Below the pieces are notes generated by a model. That model had not been told where the DNA came from, ran no database searches, and was given only the letters and a program-made list of their open reading frames with translations. Positions 1 to 10,976 of a stretch of DNA of 35,492 nucleotides are shown in pieces. Source of the DNA: Phenylobacterium sp. (lineage in GTDB: Bacteria; Pseudomonadota; Alphaproteobacteria; Caulobacterales; Caulobacteraceae); assembly GCF_004799395.1 (NCBI RefSeq), contig NZ_SSMZ01000025.1, positions 1-35,492 on the forward strand, written 5' to 3'. Position 1 is the stretch's first letter. Each line of letters starts with the position of its first letter. Position numbers and translations under genes: made by a program.

Positions 1-1
1 C

Positions 2-133
2 CTGGAGGCCATGAAGATGGAACACGCACTGACGGCCCCCTTCGACGGGACGGTGGAGGCGGTGTCGGCGACCCTCGGCGCCCAGGTCAGCGAAGGCGCG
101 GTGCTGGCCAAGCTCAGCGCAAGCGAATCCTAG
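2..133 (+). CDS. C-terminal fragment of a biotin-carboxyl-carrier / acyl-CoA carboxylase alpha subunit (5' truncated by window edge)
   Basis: Frame 2 reads LEAMKMEHALTAPFDGTVEAVSATLGAQVSEGAVLAKLSASES*, containing the biotinylation motif AMKM and the second half of the biotinyl domain; stop at 131-133. Confidence 0.85.
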   Translation: MEAMKMEHALTAPFDGTVEAVSATLGAQVSEGAVLAKLSASES

Positions 134-1425
134 TCCCGCCGCAGCAACGCCACCGTGCCCTGCCCGCCGTCGGCGCAGATGCTGACGATGGCCCATGACC
201 CACTCGCCATCGCATATAGCTCCTTGATCCCCTGGCTGAGGATCCGCGCGCCGGTGGCGCCGAACGGGTGGCCTATGGCGGTTGAGCCGCCGTTGGGGTT
301 CAGGCGATCCGTGGGGAACTTGCCGAGCTTGGCGGTGACCTTGGCCTTGTCCTTCAGGAACGCCGGGTCCTGGATCGCTTTGATGTGGGTCGCCACCTGA
401 GCGGCGAAGGCTTCGTGCAACTCCCAGAGCGCCACGTCGCCCAAGGTCAGGCCGTTGCGGGCCAGGAGGCGCGGGATCGAATAGGCCGGCGCCATCAGCA
501 GGTACTCGTCGAACAGGTTGATGGCGTTGACCTCATAGTCCACCAGCCGAACCCGCGGGACCTGGGCCGGCAGGCGCTTCAGCCCTTCGGCGGTCGCCAC
601 CCACATGGCCGCCGCGCCGTCGGTGAGCGGGCTCGAGTTGCCGGCGGTCAGCGTGCCTTGCCCGCTGGTGCGGTCGAAGGCGGGGCGCAGTCTGCCCAGT
701 GCCTCCAGGCTGGTGTCCGGCCGGATGATGTTGTCGCGGCCGACCTCCTCCAGGCGCAGCACCAGGTCGTCGAAAAAGCCGCTGGCCCAGCCGGCGGCGG
801 CGCGTCTGTGGCTGGCCAGCGCCAGTTCATCCTGCTCGGCGCGGCTGATGGCCCAGCCTTTGGCCATCTCCTCGGTATGTTCGCCCATCGACTTGCCGGT
901 CGCCCGGTTCTTGATTTCCGGGATGAACAGGCGGACGTCGCTGAACCGGCTCTGGCGGATCGCGCCCCAGCGGCCGGCGAAGTCACGGGCCTCCATGAAT
1001 TTGCGCAGGTCGTCGGAGAGCGGCTGTGACAGGCCAATCTGGATGCGGCTCATGGCCTCCGCGCCGCCGACCAGGGCGAGGCTGCGGCCTGCCCCGTCGT
1101 CCAGCATTCCGGCCGCCTGGAAGGCGCCCATCATGCTGGTGGAGCAGGCCATCACCGTCGACGAAGCCGGGACCTGTGGATCGCCGCCCGCCGAGATCAG
1201 CGCCTCGCGCGCCAGGTTGCTCATGGTCAGGTTGGGGATCACAGCGCCCCAGTTCATCAGGTCCGGCCGCCCGCCTTTCGCCAGCATGGCCTTGACCACC
1301 GGAACCGACAGATCGAGCGCGTCCAACTTCGCCAGTGGTCCGCCGGCCTTGGTGAAGGGGGTGCGCACCCCCGCGGCCAGCCAGATGTCGGATTTACCTG
1401 AAACCGCCTTCGCCGCGCGCGCCAT
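130..1425 (-). CDS. Acetyl-CoA C-acyltransferase (thiolase, FadI/FadA-like)
   Basis: 431 aa ORF; thiolase signatures VMACSTSMMGAFQAAGML, NPNGGSTAIGHPFGATGARIL, SICADGGQGTVALL. Confidence 0.88.
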   Translation of the reverse strand: MARAAKAVSGKSDIWLAAGVRTPFTKAGGPLAKLDALDLSVPVVKAMLAKGGRPDLMNWGAVIPNLTMSNLAREALISAGGDPQVPASSTVMACSTSMMGAFQAAGMLDDGAGRSLALVGGAEAMSRIQIGLSQPLSDDLRKFMEARDFAGRWGAIRQSRFSDVRLFIPEIKNRATGKSMGEHTEEMAKGWAISRAEQDELALASHRRAAAGWASGFFDDLVLRLEEVGRDNIIRPDTSLEALGRLRPAFDRTSGQGTLTAGNSSPLTDGAAAMWVATAEGLKRLPAQVPRVRLVDYEVNAINLFDEYLLMAPAYSIPRLLARNGLTLGDVALWELHEAFAAQVATHIKAIQDPAFLKDKAKVTAKLGKFPTDRLNPNGGSTAIGHPFGATGARILSQGIKELYAMASGSWAIVSICADGGQGTVALLRRD

Positions 1426-1484
1426 GTGGGCCTCCTGTCAGCCCGCAACAGATGGCCCCGCGAGCCACGCCTGCAATCCCAAAT

Positions 1485-2468
1485 TCAGGGTTTCGTGGCC
1501 GCCGCCTTGTCGCGTTCCTGCCGCCGGGCGCCCGCCAGGATGTTGGGCAGGGAATAGTTGCCCTCGTGACAGGCGAATTCGAAGATCGGCTTGTCGGTCC
1601 GGTAGAGCGAATATTCCGCCAGCCACGGCGCGGTGTAGATCGTCGGATCGACCACCGTGTATTGGTAGAGGAGCTCGGTCTTCGAGACCCGCGTATAGCG
1701 CTCGATCACCTTGGCGTTGGCGGGCACGAAGAGGGTCGGGAAGGGCCGCAAGGCGTCCTTCTCAGGCAGGCCGATGGTCTCGATGACCAGGGTCTCGCCC
1801 TCCCAGTGGGCGATGGCGTCGCCGAGCGCCGAGGCCTGCAGCGGCGGGCCGTGCTTGTCCGTAATGGGGATGATGCGCAGGTCCGGGCCGTATTCGGTCA
1901 GGATCACCACCACGTCGCGGGTCTGGACGATCTGGCGCGGGTTGATGTCGCCGGTGCTGGCGATCGGCGGCTGGCCCCAGCCTACGACGCAGCGCTCCCA
2001 GTTCGGCCGGAGCTCGGGGCCTTCGGTGGGGAACGGCGGCTCGGTCTGGGTGCGCAGCAGTTGCTCGATAAAGCGCATCTGGCCGCGCATGCCGCGGGTC
2101 AGCGGCAGCATGCCGTCGGCAGGCTGCACCACCTGGCGGGTGCGCCGCTGACCGCGCACGATCGCCAGATTCGAACGGCTGGGGTCGCTGCGGATTTCGG
2201 CCACCTCAGGATCCTGGGCGAAGATCGCCAGCTTGCCGGCCTCGACGTTCAGCTTGCGGGCGAATTCAGTGGCCTCAGCCTCCGGCAGGGTCAGGCTCGG
2301 CATGTCCGGCCGGGCTTCCATCGGCAGGATGAAATGGGTGTTCCAGACGCCCTGCAGATCGGGCTGGCCCAGCGCGTTGCGAGGCGCGCGATAGTTGTCC
2401 GCCGCCGCCGCACCGCCGAGCAGCGCCATCGCGATGGCGCCCAGGATCAGCCCTAGCCGTCTCATCAT
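1485..2468 (-). CDS. Secreted protein of unknown function
   Basis: 327 aa; N-terminal signal peptide (MMRRLGLILGAIAMALLGGAAAADN); QPDLQGVWNTHF and HWEGETLVIET motifs as in a common uncharacterised exported family; stop overlaps the upstream CoA-transferase region in an operon-like arrangement. Confidence 0.7.
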   Translation of the reverse strand: MMRRLGLILGAIAMALLGGAAAADNYRAPRNALGQPDLQGVWNTHFILPMEARPDMPSLTLPEAEATEFARKLNVEAGKLAIFAQDPEVAEIRSDPSRSNLAIVRGQRRTRQVVQPADGMLPLTRGMRGQMRFIEQLLRTQTEPPFPTEGPELRPNWERCVVGWGQPPIASTGDINPRQIVQTRDVVVILTEYGPDLRIIPITDKHGPPLQASALGDAIAHWEGETLVIETIGLPEKDALRPFPTLFVPANAKVIERYTRVSKTELLYQYTVVDPTIYTAPWLAEYSLYRTDKPIFEFACHEGNYSLPNILAGARRQERDKAAATKP

Positions 2469-3685
2469 CCGTCCGCTCCCGCGACGACACCGGCGTCATG
2501 CAAGCGTGCGATCTCGCCGGCGCCCATGTCCAGCACCTCCGCCAGAACTTCGTCCGTATGCTGCCCCAGCCGCGGCGCGGGCGCCACCGGGCCACGGGAG
2601 TCCTGGAGAATGGTCGCCATGGCGCCGGGCGCCGGATAGGTCAGGCCGCTCGGGTGGCGGATCGCCTCGAACACTGGATTGTCCTTGTAGAGTCGCGGAT
2701 CAGCAAGCGCGGCCTCCAGCGGCTGGTAGGCGCCCCAGGTGACGCCGCCAGCGTCGAAGGCCGGCGCCAGCTCCGCCGCCGTGCGCCGGGCGAAGGCCGC
2801 CTCGAACAGCGGATAGAGCCGGCTTCGATGGGTGAAGCGCAGGCCCTCATCCGCGGCGAACGACACGCCGAGCTTGGCCTCCAGGGCCGCGACGGCGGCG
2901 CCCAGGCCTAGAGCCTCCAGCGCCTTGCTCCATTGCTTGGGTGTAATCGCCAGCAGCATCAGGGTCTGGCCGTCGCGAGTTCGAAAATCGCGCCCGAAGG
3001 CGCCGAAGATGTCATTGCCCATCCGCGGACGCTGATGGCCCGCGAGCGCCGTCTCGGCGGTGAAACCGAGGTTGGCCATGGTCGCCGCCCCGATGTCGGA
3101 CAGCGGGCAGCGGATCTCGCGCCCTGCCCCTTCACGCGTCCGCGCCAGAAGGGCCGACACCAGGGAAAAGGCGCAGTAGGCTCCGGTCAGCAGGTCCCAG
3201 GCGGCCAGCACGTGGTTCACCGGCCTGAGATCGTCTGCCGGCCCGGTCATCTGCGGCAGGCCGAGCGCGGCGTTGATCGTGTAGTCCATCCCCTGGGAGC
3301 CGTCGGCCCAGCCCATGACGCGCACGCAGATCAAGTCCTCGCGCAGCTTCTTCAGCGTCTCGTAGGACAGGAACCCGTCCGCAGGGAAGTTGGTGACGAA
3401 GAGCCCGGCGTCCTTTCCCGGCGCGGTCGCCAGCCGTTGCGCGATCTCGCGGCCGGCGGGGCTCGAGAGGTTGAGCGCGACCGATTTCTTGCCCTTGTTC
3501 AACCCCTCCCAATAGAGGCTCGACCCGTTCTCCGCGAGCGGCCAGCGGCGGAAATCCGGCCCGCCGCCGATGGCGTCGAAGCGGATCACCTCGGCGCCCA
3601 TCTGCGCCAGATAGAGCCCGCAGGTCGGCGCGGCCACGAAGGCCGAGCCCTCCACCACGCGCAGGCCTTTCAGGAGGTCGTACAT
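2465..3685 (-). CDS. CaiB/BaiF family CoA-transferase
   Basis: 406 aa; LKGLRVVEGSAFVAAPTCGLYLAQMGAEVIRFD, LNKGKKSVALNLSSPAGREI, GRDFRTRDGQTLMLL and GQHTDEVLAEVL are typical of type III CoA-transferases. Confidence 0.88.
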   Translation of the reverse strand: MYDLLKGLRVVEGSAFVAAPTCGLYLAQMGAEVIRFDAIGGGPDFRRWPLAENGSSLYWEGLNKGKKSVALNLSSPAGREIAQRLATAPGKDAGLFVTNFPADGFLSYETLKKLREDLICVRVMGWADGSQGMDYTINAALGLPQMTGPADDLRPVNHVLAAWDLLTGAYCAFSLVSALLARTREGAGREIRCPLSDIGAATMANLGFTAETALAGHQRPRMGNDIFGAFGRDFRTRDGQTLMLLAITPKQWSKALEALGLGAAVAALEAKLGVSFAADEGLRFTHRSRLYPLFEAAFARRTAAELAPAFDAGGVTWGAYQPLEAALADPRLYKDNPVFEAIRHPSGLTYPAPGAMATILQDSRGPVAPAPRLGQHTDEVLAEVLDMGAGEIARLHDAGVVAGADG

Positions 3686-3707
3686 TTATCCCCGCTCGGA
3701 ACCGGGG

Positions 3708-4637
3708 TCACCCGATCAACTCGCCTACTTCCTTCACGTCCTCAGGTGTCAGCGTCCAGCCCGAGGTCGCGGCATTGGTCTTCACCTGCTCCGGCGTTGT
3801 CGCCCCGGCGATCACCGAGGAGACGACCTCATGGCCCAGCAGCCAGGCGAAGGCCAACTCAAGTATCGTGTGGCCGCGTTCGCCCGCCCACGCCTCCAGC
3901 TTCTCGACCTTGTCGAAATTCTTGTCGTTCAGGGCTGCTTGGCCGCGCGGCCCCCAGGCGGCGAGCCGCGTGCCTTCCGGCGGCGCCTCACCGCGCTTGT
4001 ACTTGCCGCTGAGCAGGCCCGAGGCCAGGGGGAAGAACGGCAGGAAGCCCAGGCCGAAATGCTCGCAGGCTGGCAGGACCTCGAACTGCACCTTCCGCTC
4101 CAGCAGCGAGAACTGGTTTTGAGCTGAGACGAACCGCGTGGCGCCCGCCGCCGTCCAGTCGGCGTCGGCGATCTGCCAACCGGTGAAGTTGGAGTTGCCG
4201 ATGTAGCGGACCTTGCCCTGGGTCACGAGATCGTCGAGCGCGCGCAGCGTCTCGTCGATCGGGGTGTCCGGGTCGGGCTGATGGAATTGGTAGAGGTCGA
4301 TCCAGTCGGTGCCCAGGCGCTTCAGACTGTCTTCGACCGCAGTCATGATCCAGCGCCGCGAGCCACCCTTGCGGCGGTCGTCATCGCCGATCCTCATGCC
4401 GAATTTGGTGGCCAGCACGACATCGCCGCGCCGCTTGCCCAGCGCCTTGCCGAGGAATTCCTCCGACTTGGTCCCGCCGTAGATGTCGGCGGTGTCGAAG
4501 AGGGTGATCCCGGCGTCGAGCGCGGCGTCGACCACGGCCTGAGTGGCCTTGTCGTCGATGCGCATGCCGAAGTTGTTGCAGCCCAATCCGACCTCGCTGA
4601 CCTTCAGGCCCGAGGTCCCCAGCCGGCGCAGCTTCAT
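3708..4637 (-). CDS. Aldo/keto reductase
   Basis: 309 aa; MKLRRLGTSGLKVSEVGLGCNNFG, TLFDTADIYGGTKSEEFLGKAL, WIDLYQFHQPDPDTPIDETLRALDDLVTQGKVRYIGNSNF. Confidence 0.93.
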   Translation of the reverse strand: MKLRRLGTSGLKVSEVGLGCNNFGMRIDDKATQAVVDAALDAGITLFDTADIYGGTKSEEFLGKALGKRRGDVVLATKFGMRIGDDDRRKGGSRRWIMTAVEDSLKRLGTDWIDLYQFHQPDPDTPIDETLRALDDLVTQGKVRYIGNSNFTGWQIADADWTAAGATRFVSAQNQFSLLERKVQFEVLPACEHFGLGFLPFFPLASGLLSGKYKRGEAPPEGTRLAAWGPRGQAALNDKNFDKVEKLEAWAGERGHTILELAFAWLLGHEVVSSVIAGATTPEQVKTNAATSGWTLTPEDVKEVGELIG

Positions 4638-4881
4638 CGTCGTCCTCCGCGGAAAGTCCTGAATATCGTAGCGGCCGGCGGAGGTCCGACCGCGCGGCGC
4701 GCTGGGACCCTAACCGCATCCCTTCCTCAGGCAAGGCCGATCGCGGAGCCCGCGCCATGGTCAAGCTTCTTCATGGTTCAGCATGCTTGACGGCCTATTC
4801 ACTAGGTTTGTTGGGGATATCGCAAGCCTCCCCTCCCTAAGGTCACGATCTCAAAAGAGCTTTTTTGGCGGACGGATTCCC

Positions 4882-5856
4882 ATGCGCGTCGTCACCATTG
4901 TCAGCCTCGGAGGTTGCGCCCTGTTCGGGCTGGCCGCCCTGGTGGTCGCCAAGACCATGATCCCCAACCCCGGGACCGTGAAGGTCGCCACGGCGGCGCC
5001 CGTCGCCGGTGTGCCGGTGGTCGTGGCCAAGGGTCCCCTGAAGTTCGGCGACAAGCTGGACGCCAGCAAGATCGAGATCCTGAACATCCCGTCCAACGCG
5101 GTGCCGGAGGGCGCTTTCACCACCACCGCCCAGGTGCTGTCGCAGGACTCGGGCGGGCCGCCGGTGGCGCTGACCCCGATCGCTGCGCGCGAACCACTTT
5201 TGCCGGCCAAGCTCAGCGGACCTGGCGCGCGCGCCTCGGTCGCCGCCGAGATCCGGGACGGCTTCCGCGCCTACACCATCAAGGTCACCGACGTGACCGG
5301 CGTCGGCGGCCATGCCCTGCCCGGCGACCGGGTGGACGTGGTGCTTATGCGTGACACCTCGAGCGATCCGCAGAAGCACAGCTATGTGTCGCAGGTCGTG
5401 ATCCAGGACGTGCGCGTCCTTGGCGTCGACCTTAACGCCGACCTGGCCTCCAACAAACCCGCCACCCCCAACACCGCGACCCTCGAGGTCAGCGTGCCCG
5501 ACGCCCAGAAGCTGGCGGTGGCCGGCGACCTGGGCAAGCTGAGCCTGGCGCTACGCCGCACCGGCTCGACCGAGGTCGCCCAGACCGCGCCGATGAACGC
5601 GAGCTTCGCCGGCGGCGGTCAGGCGCGGCCGATCCACGCCTCTGTGCGCCGCGCCGCGACCGCGCCCTCCGCGCCCGTCACGCCCATGATCCTGATCGTC
5701 GAGGGCGACGGCCGCGGCGACGGTTCGCACAAATCGTCGCACAAGGACCGCGCGCCCAAGCCGCCCGCAGCCCCCGCGCCCCCGGCCGTCCCCGCGCTCG
5801 ACCCGCCCAAGGCGACGGCGTCGCTGTCGGTGGCGTCTTCGGGGCAGCCCTCGTGA
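4882..5856 (+). CDS. cpaB: Flp pilus assembly protein CpaB (SAF domain)
   Basis: ORF 4783..5856; likely start at ATG 4882 (MRVVTIVSLGGCALFGLAALVVAK). SAF-like region VPVVVAKGPLKFGDKLDASKIEILNIP and TGVGGHALPGDRVDVVLMRD are CpaB/RcpC-like; first gene of a tad gene string. Confidence 0.88.
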   Translation: MRVVTIVSLGGCALFGLAALVVAKTMIPNPGTVKVATAAPVAGVPVVVAKGPLKFGDKLDASKIEILNIPSNAVPEGAFTTTAQVLSQDSGGPPVALTPIAAREPLLPAKLSGPGARASVAAEIRDGFRAYTIKVTDVTGVGGHALPGDRVDVVLMRDTSSDPQKHSYVSQVVIQDVRVLGVDLNADLASNKPATPNTATLEVSVPDAQKLAVAGDLGKLSLALRRTGSTEVAQTAPMNASFAGGGQARPIHASVRRAATAPSAPVTPMILIVEGDGRGDGSHKSSHKDRAPKPPAAPAPPAVPALDPPKATASLSVASSGQPS

Positions 5857-5891
5857 GTTTCCCCGCTTCGCGATTCCGGGAGTTCCTGACC

Positions 5892-7361
5892 ATGCCGCGC
5901 CAACTGGCCGCCGCGGCGGCCGCCGCCCTGACCCTGTTCAGCGCCGGCGCCGTCGCCCTGCCGGCCCACGCCGACGCCATGATGAGCGAGCAGGCCCCCA
6001 GCCGCGTCATCACCGTGCCCAAGGACAAGTCGCTGTCCTTCCGCCTTGACGAACCGGCCAGCAAGATCGTCGTCGCCCAGCCGGACATCGCCGAGGTGGT
6101 CGCCACCACCGACCGCAGCTTCTATGTCCGCGGCCTCGACATCGGCTCCACGAACCTCCTGGTCTACGGGCCGGGCGGACGGCTGATGCAGGTGATCGAC
6201 GTCCGTGTCGGCGTCGACGCCCAGGCCCTGGAGCGCGACCTGGCCCAGGCCCTGCCCGCTGAGCACATCAAGGTCCAGTCCCTGGGCGAGGGCGTGCTCT
6301 TGACCGGCGATGTCTCCAGCCCCGGCGTGGCGCTGCGCGCCAAGGCCATCGCCGACAAGCTCGCGCCGGATGGCGTGACCTCGATGTTGCGCACCGCCAA
6401 CGCCCAGGTGGTGCTGGAAGTCCGCGTGCTTGAGGCCACCCGTAACGCGTCCCAGGACATCGGCCTGGGCGCCACGCTCAGCAACAACTCGGTCAACTTC
6501 AGCTTCGGCACCGGATTGATCGGCAACTCCCCGCCCAATGGCGTGCTGAGCTTCTCCGGCCACTCGGGCAACACCACCATCGACGCCACCCTGCAGGCCC
6601 TGGAGTCGAAGGGGGTTATCCGCACCCTTGCGCGCCCGAACCTGGTGGCGCTGTCCGGCGAAAAGGCCAGCTTCCTGGCCGGCGGCGAGTTCCCGTTCCC
6701 GATCCCCAGCGGCCTGGGCCAGATCTCCATCGAGTTCCGCCAGTACGGCGTGAAGCTCGACTTCACGCCGACCGTACAGGAAGACGGCAAGATCAGGCTC
6801 TTGGTGGCCCCGGAAGTCAGCGCTCTCGACCCCACCAACACCGTACGCGTCGACAACGTGACCGTCCCTGCGCTGACCGTGCGCCGCGCCAACACCACTG
6901 TGGAGCTGAGGAGCGGCGAATCCCTGGCGATTGGCGGCCTCTTCCAGCACACCGCCCAGACCGACGTGAACCAGATCCCCGGGCTCGGGAACATCCCCAT
7001 CCTGTCGGCCCTGTTCCGCTCGAGCCGCTATCAGCGCAATGAGACCGAACTGCTGATCGTGGTGACACCGCGCATCGTCACCCAGGCCGATATCGACCGG
7101 GACAAGGACCGCACCCTGAGCGGCGTCGAGCCGGACATGGCCGGCTTCCTGCTGAACGGCAAGGCGCTGGACAAGCCGATGTCCCACGACATGCGCGGTC
7201 CGATCGAGCCTCCTGCCCCGGCGGCGGCTCAGGCCAAGGCCCAGACGCCGGCCGCGGCAGCAACGCCGATCCCGGCCCAGGCGCTGCGCGGCGAGATCGC
7301 GCCGCCGGTTCCGACGGCCGCCTCCCTTGAAACCCCCACGGTTCCCGCGTCCGGAAAGTAA
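5892..7361 (+). CDS. cpaC: Type II/IV secretion secretin CpaC (RcpA)
   Basis: ORF 5853..7361; signal peptide at MPRQLAAAAAAALTLFSAGAVALPAHA; secretin domain with VLEVRVLEATRNASQDIGL, GGEFPFPIPSG, LRSGESLAIGGLFQ and RSSRYQRNETELLIVVTPRIV. A GTG start at 5853 is also possible. Confidence 0.92.
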   Translation: MPRQLAAAAAAALTLFSAGAVALPAHADAMMSEQAPSRVITVPKDKSLSFRLDEPASKIVVAQPDIAEVVATTDRSFYVRGLDIGSTNLLVYGPGGRLMQVIDVRVGVDAQALERDLAQALPAEHIKVQSLGEGVLLTGDVSSPGVALRAKAIADKLAPDGVTSMLRTANAQVVLEVRVLEATRNASQDIGLGATLSNNSVNFSFGTGLIGNSPPNGVLSFSGHSGNTTIDATLQALESKGVIRTLARPNLVALSGEKASFLAGGEFPFPIPSGLGQISIEFRQYGVKLDFTPTVQEDGKIRLLVAPEVSALDPTNTVRVDNVTVPALTVRRANTTVELRSGESLAIGGLFQHTAQTDVNQIPGLGNIPILSALFRSSRYQRNETELLIVVTPRIVTQADIDRDKDRTLSGVEPDMAGFLLNGKALDKPMSHDMRGPIEPPAPAAAQAKAQTPAAAATPIPAQALRGEIAPPVPTAASLETPTVPASGK

Positions 7362-7371
7362 GCGTACTTCG

Positions 7372-8552
7372 ATGAGTCTCCAGTCCCTCAGCGGCAAGCG
7401 TGTCCTCACTCTCGGCCCGGCGCTCGCCGGTCTCGCCGCGGGACCGCTGGCGGGCGCACAGATTGAAGTCGCCGGCCTGGAGCGGCTGATCGGGATCGGC
7501 GCGGCGGACGCCGAACTGATCCTTATCGACGCCGACGCCTGGAGTCCGCCGGCCCTGGCGGCCGCGGTGCAGGCCCTGTCGATCTGCGCGGCGCCACCGC
7601 CCGTCCTGCTCGTCGGTTCGCATCTGCCGACAGCCGTAGTGCGCGGCCTCCTGCGCCTCGAACGCTCCGACGTGCTGGACGCGCCCTATACGCCTGAGGT
7701 GCTGGCGGCCGTCATCGGCACATTGATGGAGCAGAAGCCCGCCCCGGCTGCCCAGCCGGCCGCCCCGCCTCACGCCGTCGATGTCGCCCGTTGCTGGTCT
7801 GTGATCGGCGCGGTGGGCGGCTCAGGCGCCACCACTATCGCCATCGAGGTGGCCACCCAGCTCTGCGCGCGGCAGACCAAGGACAAGAGCGTCTGCCTGA
7901 TCGACCTGCATCTCGCCGACGGCTCGGCCTCGGCCTATCTGGGCGCCCATCCGTCGCTGCGGCTCGCCGAACTGGGCGCCGCTGCGGAAAAGCTCGATGC
8001 GGCCATGCTGCAGGCCTTTGTCACCCCAGTGACCAGCCAGCTCGACCTGCTGGCCGCCCCGCGCGACCCCGACGCCTTCGAGGCCGTCCCGCGCGAGGCG
8101 ATCCTGCGGATGCTGGAGATCGCCTGCGAGAGCTACGACTGGGTGATCCTCGACATGCCGCGCCATCGTCGGAGCTGGAGCCTGGAGGTCCTGGGCGGCT
8201 GCGACGAGGTGCTGGTGGTTTCCGAGCTGACCGTCCCGGCCCTGCTGGCCGCCCGTTCGCTGTCCGATGAGATCGAGCGCGACCTGGGATCCGGTCAGAA
8301 ACCGAGAATCGTCCTGAACCGCCTGGCCAGCCGCATGTTCGGCCCGGCGCCGTCCATGGCCGAAGCCGAGAAGGCCCTACAACGCAAGGCCGAGGCGGGC
8401 GTCAGCTCCGACTGGGAGGCCGCCGCCGCCTCGGTCAACCTGGGCGGACCGATCTCCACCCACCGGCCCAAGTCGAAGATCGTCAAGGACATCCAGACCA
8501 TGGTCGAGCGCCTCGCCAGTCAACCGGCCCGCAACGGCGTGAAGGCCGCCTG

Positions 8553-8553
<1 letters not shown>
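7372..8553 (+). CDS. cpaE: Pilus assembly ATPase CpaE / TadZ (MinD/ParA-like)
   Basis: Start ATG 7372 (MSLQSLSGKRVL); degenerate Walker-type SVIGAVGGSGATTIAIEVA, CLIDLHLADGSASAYLG, YDWVILDMPRHRRSWSLEVLGGCDEVLVVSE; stop overlaps the cpaF start. Confidence 0.88.
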
Positions 8554-9992
<1,439 letters not shown>

Positions 9993-10000
9993 GCCCCGCC

Positions 10001-10960
10001 ATGAAATTCGACGGCCACCTCATCTTCCTGATCCTGGTCTTCGCCGCGGTGTTCACCGCCGGCCAGGCCGTGATCGGCCTCGTGTCGGTGGCCACCCAGA
10101 AGCGCAAGGTCAACAAGCGCCTGAAGGTCGCCGACAAGATCGACGGCGTCTCGGCCCTGGTCATGGAGCTGCGCAAGCAGCGTGGCCTGAACGCCGACGG
10201 TGAGCGCGGCGAACGCTTGCGCTGGCTGTCCAACCTGATCGTCGCCTCGGGCCTGCCGTACAATCCGAAGAAGTGGGCGGTCTATTCGGTCCTGGCGGGC
10301 CTGGTCGGCGGCATGGGCGCGTTCGTCGCCACCAAGAACCCCCTGCTGTTTCCGGTCGGTCTTCTGCTCGTTGGCGTGGGCGGCCCGATCTTCTACCTGA
10401 AGCACTCGGTCAAGAAGCGCGCCAAGGCGCTGGGCTTCCAGCTGCCTCAGGCCCTGGAGATCATCGTGCGCAGCCTTGAGGCCGGCCACCCTGTGCCCAC
10501 CGCCATCAACCTGGTGGGCCGGGAAATGGTCGATCCGATCGGCTCCGAGTTCGGCATGGCCGCCGACGAGATCGCCTATGGCGCCACCATGGAACAGGCC
10601 ATCGCGCGGATGGCCGAACGCTGCCAGCACCCGGACGTCGACCTGTTCGCGGCCACCGTGCGCCTGCAGGAACGCACCGGCGGCAACCTGACCGGCCTCC
10701 TGAAGCTCAACGCCTCCACGGTGCGCGAACGCCACAAGATGCGCCTGAAGATCCAGGCCGCCTCATCGGAAGGCCGCGCCTCGGCGATGATCCTGACCTC
10801 GGCGCCCTTCGTCGCCATCGGCTTCATCGTGATCTCCTCGCCGCATTTCTACGGCGACGTCATCCACGAACCCGTCGTGAAGTGGGGCCTGACCGGCCTG
10901 GGGATCTGGATGTTCATCGGCAACATGGTCATGCGCCGCATGATCGATCTTCGGCTCTAA
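10001..10960 (+). CDS. tadB: Tad pilus inner-membrane platform protein TadB (type II secretion F family)
   Basis: 319 aa; QLPQALEIIVRSLEAGHPVPTAINLVGREM, ERTGGNLTGLLKLNASTVRERHKMRLKIQAASSEGRASAMIL; follows cpaF. Confidence 0.92.
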   Translation: MKFDGHLIFLILVFAAVFTAGQAVIGLVSVATQKRKVNKRLKVADKIDGVSALVMELRKQRGLNADGERGERLRWLSNLIVASGLPYNPKKWAVYSVLAGLVGGMGAFVATKNPLLFPVGLLLVGVGGPIFYLKHSVKKRAKALGFQLPQALEIIVRSLEAGHPVPTAINLVGREMVDPIGSEFGMAADEIAYGATMEQAIARMAERCQHPDVDLFAATVRLQERTGGNLTGLLKLNASTVRERHKMRLKIQAASSEGRASAMILTSAPFVAIGFIVISSPHFYGDVIHEPVVKWGLTGLGIWMFIGNMVMRRMIDLRL

Positions 10961-10976
10961 GCCTGGGGGCCCCGCC

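Noticed and set aside
4638-4881. Possible Flp pilin gene upstream of cpaB
   Set aside because: Only a 27-codon ORF (ATG 4757, MVKLLHGSACLTAYSLGLLGISQASPP*) was found, with no Flp pilin motif (G/A-xxxxEY processing site).
5619-7409. 596-aa - strand ORF opposite cpaB/cpaC
   Set aside because: Antisense shadow of clear CpaB and secretin sequences, Gly/Arg/Asp-rich with no motifs.
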